Assembly: GCF_000004075.3 (NCBI RefSeq)
Contig: NW_022279523.1
Span: forward strand, 1 to 64,000
Source of the DNA: Cucumis sativus
Lineage: Eukaryota > Streptophyta > Magnoliopsida > Cucurbitales > Cucurbitaceae
Direction: 5' to 3'
DNA: 64,000 bases
Both the position numbers and the translations under genes were made by a program. Under the pieces are notes generated by a model. It did not search any database. It saw only the letters and a program-made list of their open reading frames with translations, and was not told where the DNA came from. Shown here piece after piece: positions 58,018-64,000 of the stretch. Position 1 is the stretch's first letter. The number at the start of each line of letters is the position of its first letter.

Positions 58018-59069
58018 ATGCAAATGGTTCAGACTCGGATCGAAGAGATGGAGACGTTTGACCAGGAAATACAGGACATTAAGAAAGAGATTAGTAAGAT
58101 ACTGGTGATCGAAAAGACGTTGGCCAAAATATCCAAAAATATGGAGAGGTAGAATTTAGATGATGTTACGAATTATGGAATCGACAACAATGCACAATTC
58201 ATCGACGAAGAATGTGGACGAAGGCGAAGGGTGACCAAGATGGGAGAACGAAACAAGGAAGGAAGGAAAGAAAATATATGATGAAAGTAATAGTTACTGC
58301 AATAAGTTTAAGAAGGTGGAGATGTCGATATTCAATGGAGATGATCCCGATTCTTGGCTGTTTCGCGTAGAGAGGTATTTGCACATTCATAAACTTACTG
58401 AATTTGAGAAAATGACTGTATCCACTATTAGTTTTGAGGGACTAGCATTGAACTTTTACCGTTCTCAAAGAAGAACGAGAGAACTTTGTAGATTGGGTGA
58501 ATATGAAGGAAAGATTATTTGTGCGATTTCGATCCGTGAGGGAGGAATCGTTGTATGTAAGGTTCTTGCAAATTCAACAAAAGAAAACGATAGAGGAATA
58601 TCAAAATTTATTCGATAAGTGGGTAGCTCCTTTGTCGGACCTATTAGAGAAGGTGGTAAAAGAGACATTTATGTCGTGATTGAAACTGTGGATCTAGGCG
58701 GAGATGGATTTATGTGAGTCGAAGGGATTAGCACAAACGATACGAATCGCGCAAAAGGTAGAGAACAAGGAAGATATACGTCAGGAAGCAAATCTTTCTG
58801 GATATTCTGGAGAAAAGGTGATAAACTCCCATAATAGCACCAAGGCTAATACCATTGCGAATACAGAAGAAAGTAAAGGAGGAATGAATTGGCCGATGAG
58901 AACTATTACTCTACGAGGAACAACAAAAGAGGAAGTACGGAAAGAGGGACAGGCGAAGCGCTTATTTGATGCTGAATTTCAATCTAGAAAGAAGGGATTG
59001 TGCTTTCGCTGTAATGAGAAATATTCTCATGACCACAAATGCAAGATGAAAGAGCAAAGGGAATTGTGA
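58018..59069 (+). pseudogene. gag: gypsy gag, second chromovirus-like lineage, decayed
   Basis: An N-terminal part from ATG at 58018 (MQMVQTRIEEMETFDQEIQD) stops at 58150. The capsid core at 58316-58680 (FNGDDPDSWLFRVERYLHI) is frameshifted near 58480 into KERLFVRFRSVREESLYVRF. The last part, 58704-59069, holds ITLRGTTKEEVRKEGQAKRL and the zinc knuckle C-F-R-C-N-E-K-Y-S-H-D-H-K-C (about 59001-59042). It shows several stops. It differs clearly from the gag at 23519 and is closer to the fragment at 38157. Confidence 0.88.
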
Positions 59070-59760
59070 ATGATTGTTGTGAAGGAAGAAGGCGAGGAGT
59101 ATGAAATTATTGAAGAATGAGGAATTGATCAGAAAGAGTTGAATGCCCCTGAGATCGTAGAGGAGAGTCAGGTGGTGGTGGAATTATCCATTAATTATGT
59201 GGTGGGATTATCCAACCTAGGGAAAATGAAGGTAAAAGAGATGATACAAGGGAATGTGGCTATAGTACTAATTGATTGTGAAGTCACACGCAATTTCATT
59301 TCAGGAAAAAATAGTGAAAGAGTTGCAACTGAGTACAAGAGAAACGTCGAATTATGGAGTCATTTTGGGCTCGGGCACTGTAGTCAAAGGGAAGGTAATT
59401 TGTGAAGATGTTGAGTTAATGCTGGGAGACTAGAAGGTAGTGAATGAGTTTTTACCCTTGAAGTTGGGAGGGGTAGTTGCCATACTTGGAATGCAGTGAT
59501 TGTATTCCTTGGGAACGACTGGAGTGGATTGGAAGAATATGATGTTAACATTTACATATCAGGGGAATAAGGTGATAATCCAAGGAGATCCGAGCCTAAC
59601 CAAGGTCAGGGTCTGTCTTAAGAAGTTTATGAAAACATTGGGGGGAAGAAGATCAAGGCTTTTTAGTAAAGTGCAGAGCCTTAGAGAAAAGTGAATCCTT
59701 AGAAGAAGAGAATTAGTGGGAGGTCGAATTAACAGTAGAAGAATCAATATCGATGATCCA
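59070..59760 (+). pseudogene. pol: gypsy protease region, decayed and truncated
   Basis: Frames give a protease-like IVLIDCEVTRNFIS (about 59261-59302) with the motif degenerated (D-C-E instead of D-S-G), then VDWKNMMLTFTYQGNKVIIQGDPSL (in pieces TGVDWKNMML, YQGNKVIIQGDPSL) at about 59518-59600. After about 59760 the sequence passes into repeat R. RT, RNase H and integrase are absent. Confidence 0.75.
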
Positions 59761-59784
59761 CTGTAGGAGGAAAACTTCGAACTT

Positions 59785-59935
59785 CGAAACTAAGTGTACT
59801 ACCATAGAAAGGTTACCCCACTCGTTCTAGCAAGGCCTAGTTGCCACCTTTCATACCAAAGAAAGAAAAAAGAGGCTTGTAAATTCAAAATACAAAAAAG
59901 TGAGACAATCAAGAGCTATAAAAAAATATTTAATG
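59785..59935. repeat. dispersed repeat R, copy 5 (partial)
   Basis: AAGTGTACTACCATAG to about AGAGCTATAAAAAA. Only the first third of R. Confidence 0.7.
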
Positions 59936-60812
59936 GAACAGTTAGTATTGTTTGCTTTGGAGTAATACTATGGTTGTCCAATTTTGAGTTGAACATGAAA
60001 TTACTTGATGTATATACTCGTTCTAAAGTTGGTGTAGAAAATGGAATTCGACAAGTTTAGGAAAGGTACCTTAGACCAAAAAATCAGAGATTCGATCTTT
60101 ATTCCCATGTGTTGAATTAAAAAAGGGTGGTTAATGCTATTTGTTTTGGGAAGCAGTTCTTTAACAAAGGTTGTCCAACTTATGTTTGAACATAAAATTA
60201 TTTATTGATTTAAATGGTTAAAACAGGAGGAATGGATGGGTGACACAAAAGATCACAATCCACATATCACTTGAATCAAAATCTTTTGGCAGTTTTGATT
60301 CAAAAAACTTGTTTGTTTGCAAGATTTACATATACTGTTTAGTTTTAGACAAGATAAATTGATACGGTTTTATTTTGGTACCTTTGCTGTTAGTACTTGC
60401 CAATTAATATCCGACTGCATAATATATAGATTCTGGCATCTTGCTTGTCCTTTTGCAGCTGCACTTTGTATATAAATCTTGAACTTCTCTTTCTTAGTTG
60501 GCTATTTTCTGACAAGGATATGTTTTTTGTGTATGCTTGAACTTCTGAAAATATCCATATTTTTTGTGTATCAAAGCTGCCTACAATGAATGACAATGTG
60601 GATGTTTATGTGCTTGATTATGCAGTTCCTGTGAACTAACATATTGATAATTAACTTTTGGTCTAACTGCTTCTAATGATATCTAACATATGGAAATTTA
60701 GATTCTAGTAATTCAAGTTTTGTGATCCACATAATCCTTGAGTTCTGTCCCCTTGTATTTTCTTGAAATGAAAATTCGAATCATGTTTCTATCTAAAGTT
60801 GAATTGCATTAT
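59936..60812. other. no gene seen; AT-rich sequence
   Basis: Single-copy-looking, T-rich sequence between repeat R and the third LINE. No transposon end or exon found. Confidence 0.4.
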
Positions 60813-62048
60813 CTTTTTTTTTTCTTGAAAAGTTAATATCATAATACAACAAGGATGACCTCACAAGAGCGGACAATGCTCACAAAAACAGGAAGAATCC
60901 AAAGTATCAAAAGAAAGAACAATAATAAACCCAACAAAATTAAGAGCAACAAAAACATAAAAAGTCCAAACAACCCCACAGCCCGAGAACAAGCAGATAA
61001 AACAAAAATCAAAAGAAAACAAGCTAAATAATACCATGAGCATCCTCACGCAAATAAACAACACGAGCACTGATACAAGATGGAATAAGCTGAAACAGAA
61101 CAATGAGCTCACGAGCTTGACCACCATGGAGACAATGATTATGCTCCTTTCACATAAAATAAATCGTAGCACACCAGAGAACATACCACAACTTCCTTCT
61201 CACACCCTTACCAATACTCTAATGACAAACCCTAAACAACTCAACCCCCCAATACCCAATCCTGTGATAGCGCAAAGACACCAAGACCGACCAACACAAG
61301 AATCGACCTCCCACAACGACCTTCCTTTTATGAATATAAGCCTCCACCCAAGCAACCCATAGAAAACTCGAACTAGTCAGCAACAACCAAAGATTCTTCA
61401 TAGTACTCACAACATTCTAAGAAGACGACATCAAGAATAGTAAGACCACCCTCCTCAAAGGAACAACACCTCAGCCCACGCTAACCTTAACACCTCCTCT
61501 ACCTTCCTCCTTACCCCTCCAAAGATAAGACCTCAAGATTTTATCAACCTCATGATGCACACTCACAGGCAGCACAAACACGTTAGCCTAGTAAACCTGA
61601 AGATTATCAAGCACATATCGAACCAGTTGCAATCTACCTGCAAATGATAAAACTCTAGCAAACCAAGAATGAATCTGACTAGTAATACGTTGAATAAGAG
61701 AGCACAATCAGTAGGTCGTTAACCTCCCAGAAAGTAAAGGAAGCCCAAGATAACGAACAGGGAGATGCCTGAGAACAAAACTCAAACTGGTAGTCAAACG
61801 ATAAACATCATCACTATTAACCCCTACAACAAACATAGAAATTTTACCAAGATTAGTAAATAGCCCCGAGAGATCACCAAACTTTTTAAATTTTACTAAG
61901 ATTAGTAAATGCCTGAGAACAAAATGCATTTTGATAGCGTTAAAGTCACCCATTACAAAACCTAACTATGTCCAACCAGAAGAGATATCACCTATATGAA
62001 ACCACAACAAACATCTTTCAACATTATTATTAGAGGCAAAAATACATA
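60813..62048 (-). mobile_element. LINE copy C, diverged, internally deleted
   Basis: T run at 60813-60824 and CTTGAAAAGTTAATATCATAATACAACAAGG, then the 3' UTR and ORF2 end of the same LINE family. It has parts of the zf-RVT region and the thumb (61219-61410 and 61600-61900, PVRYLGLPLLSGRL), followed at about 61920 by a jump to the endonuclease region (GDFNAIK, about 61930-61953; compare 54300). The LINE is more diverged from A and B than they are from each other. Where copy B has lost a G near 51354, this copy keeps the longer run. It is cut at 62048 by a copia LTR. Confidence 0.85.
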
Positions 62049-63250
62049 TGTTGGGATTTTATGTCCTAAAACTCGTAGTTTGTTATCATATTCAGTTCAA
62101 TAAAATCGTTATTGAAAAATTTAAAATTATAATCTTAAATCCAATAAACTAAGTCTTAATGCTATTTTTTTACATTTGAACTTTATGTCGAGACATAAAC
62201 GTGGATCAAGTTCGAGTGTATAGCCTAAATAGTCTATAGTGCCTTATTTAGAGAAACTACGGATGTGACCCGCTTTGTAATTAGTACAAACGAGGTGATC
62301 CTAAATTGTTCATGTAGAGACATGAAAGTGGGGGCATCCTATGTAAAGTACTTACATAAGACTGATCCATGAAATAGTCACTTTTACGTTATAACACCGT
62401 TTACTGTTTAGAACTGACTATTTCGTTTATTGATGACTTAGGTAGCTTAATCTTAATCCTAAGCTAACTATGAACTCCTGTTCACATGAGATTATCCTTA
62501 CATTTGCATAGGTGAGGGTATCTCATCAACGTTCTCCCAATAAGCCTCTCATTTCAAGGGTAAGATCGGATGAATGGCTGGGAACATAGGATGCAAGACA
62601 GAATTCACTTCTACCTGTTTTAGGGTTAGTAGATAGGTTGTTCTCTTAAGCACTGTAAAGTACTTACATAAGACTGAATTCACTTCTACTTGTTTTAGGG
62701 TTACATCTGCATAGGTGAGGGTATCTCATCAACGTTCTCCCAATAAGCCTCCTATTTCAAGGGTAAGATCAGATGAATGGCTGGGAACATAGGATGCAAG
62801 ACAAAATTCACTTCTACCTGTTTAGGGTTAGTAGATAGGTTGTTCTCTTAAGCACTGAATCCAAGTCTTGAACAAGGGGCCCCACCCTCACATTAGCCCG
62901 AGAGGGATTAAGTTTATAGGTTGGACCTTAAACCAATTGTTCAATAGTGGATCAATGAAACTTAAGAAATAAGATGTAGTCTCAAGGATAAAACAGTAAT
63001 TTGATCCATTCGAGGTTACGAATAACATGTGAAGGATTAACTTATTGATCATGGTTATATTAAATGGACAAGAATATATCTATAGTGAGGGGAGTGCAAC
63101 TGCGGGACTTTAGTGGAATGACCCGTTAGTTTACGAATGTTGATTAACTCGGTCTAAAAGAGTTTAACCAGTTAATCTTGAATCGTTGGAGCCCATGATA
63201 TATAAGTCCATTAGGTTTCCCTGCTAGTTCATATGGAATAAACTTAGAAC
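62049..63250 (+). mobile_element. copia-type LTR inserted in LINE copy C
   Basis: Starts TGTTGGGATTTTATGTCC at 62049. Its right part matches 46082-46560. It carries an internal tandem duplication of about 202-bp period (62504-62656 and 62706-62857). The right LTR end is not clear, and no second LTR lies in the window. Confidence 0.72.
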
Positions 63251-63837
63251 ATTGTGATGGAATAAGTCGAATTGTTCGAATTGAGAGAAGAGAGAAATCG
63301 ACAAGTATACCGACAAGGTGCACCTTGAGGACATGAAAGTCATGTTAAGAAAGACTTAAAAGAATTGAAACTTATTACCTATACCAACAATGTGAACCTT
63401 TTTTTTTCGGTGGCTCGATTATAGGGACTTCATAGTTAAGCGTGCTTAGCTTGAAGAAATTCTATGTTGGGTGACCTCTTGGAAATTTTCCTAGGATATA
63501 TGTGAGTGAGGAAAAGCATGATGAAAGATTTCGTGTTGGTTTGTGAAGAGGAATTTCATTCTAATAAGTTTTTAAGAATAGTAAGGATGATGCTGCCAGG
63601 TCGCAGGGGATGCAGAGAATGCTGGAGATACGAATTCCAAATCCTAAGTTTAAGGTGTTACATTTTGGTTTCAAAAACTTTTGGAATTTTGTGAGAGGTA
63701 TAGACGTTCATATTCGAATAGATACAAAGGTATAATATTTCCTAAACCCTAATTCTTTTAATTTAGGGTTGCAAGTTAAATAGGTGCAATTAGGGTAATT
63801 TTGTATTCCATTTTTCCACTGCGCATGTCTCTTTCTA
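63251..63837. other. unassigned sequence between copia LTR and RT
   Basis: No primer-binding site or gag of copia was recognised. Frames are short. It may be a rearranged element interior. Confidence 0.35.
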
Positions 63838-64000
63838 ACATAGACTATGAAGAAAGTTTCTCTATCTTTGCCATGCTAAAGTCAATTAGAATAGTCTTAT
63901 GCATCGCCACGTTTTATGATTATGAAATTTGGCAGATGGATGTCAAGACAACTTTTTTTGAATGACAATCTTGAAGAGAGTATCTATATTACTCAATTAG
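63838..64000 (+). pseudogene. pol: copia reverse transcriptase fragment, runs off the window
   Basis: IDYEESFSIFAMLKSIRIVL then YDYEIWQMDVKTTF, a Ty1/copia RT N-terminal segment (MDVKT box with catalytic Asp). A frameshift in the T run at 63950-63957 follows; LEESIYITQL resumes in another frame. The rest lies beyond 64000. Confidence 0.88.

Noticed and set aside
63506..63694. 62-codon plus-strand frame near the right edge
   Set aside because: Cys/Arg-rich frame in unassigned sequence. No domain and no good start context.
1..64000. tRNA, rRNA and known small RNA genes
   Set aside because: I looked for tRNA-like A/B box patterns and rRNA motifs while reading and recognised none. The only tRNA-related sequences are primer-binding sites of retroelements.

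Overview
The window looks like repeat-rich, gene-poor nuclear DNA of a dicot plant. It has AT-rich sequence with GT..AG introns, plant-type retrotransposons (initiator-Met tRNA primer sites, an L1-type LINE with a CCHC ORF1), CACTA and MULE DNA-transposon remains, and fragments of host genes. The style of the repeats recalls a cucurbit such as melon or cucumber; that is an impression, not something shown by the sequence. I see no intact protein-coding gene, no rRNA or tRNA gene and no CRISPR.

Layout. 1-3140: a possible host-gene 5' end and an exon-like pseudogene of unknown identity. 2649-6933: copy A of a segmental duplication whose fuller copy B is at 49919-57766; both carry the same L1-type LINE insertion (minus strand), 3.4 kb shorter in A. 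6960-8067: a MULE transposase relic, broken by a piece of gypsy LTR. 8334-13170: a three-level nest, a copia LTR piece holding a minus-strand gypsy LTR, which holds a plus-strand solo LTR with a 5-bp target duplication. 13384-14640: an unidentified multi-exon gene relic on the minus strand. 14785-18552: about four tandem units of 0.87-1.22 kb, each with its own CACACG-rich block, ending at a CACTA terminus. 18780-19424: an AAGTGTATCA minisatellite and a 255-bp tandem duplication. 19425-31547: a Ty3/gypsy chromovirus locus (solo LTR, flank copy, LTR tail, decayed gag-pol, 3' LTR, flank copy), best read as a tandem duplication of element plus flank followed by LTR-LTR recombination. 33804-35034: three exons of a CAMTA-type CG-1 transcription factor (minus strand), a gene fragment. 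35853-43140: gypsy gag and LTR pieces, CACTA sequence, a 0.5-kb duplicated block and a copia RNase H tail. 45240-47230: a CACTA end abutting a copia LTR. 47880-49250: a hairpin-motif array and LINE pieces. 57763-59760: a decayed second gypsy lineage. 60813-62048: a third LINE copy, interrupted by a copia LTR, with copia RT sequence running off the right edge.

How it fits together: almost everything is transposon sequence in layers. Every polyprotein carries stops or frameshifts, so no element here can make its own proteins. The most informative points are the order of events recorded by nested insertions, target-site duplications and shared breakpoints; the hairpin arrays inside the gypsy LTRs; and the gene fragments (CAMTA and the two unidentified multi-exon relics) preserved among the repeats.
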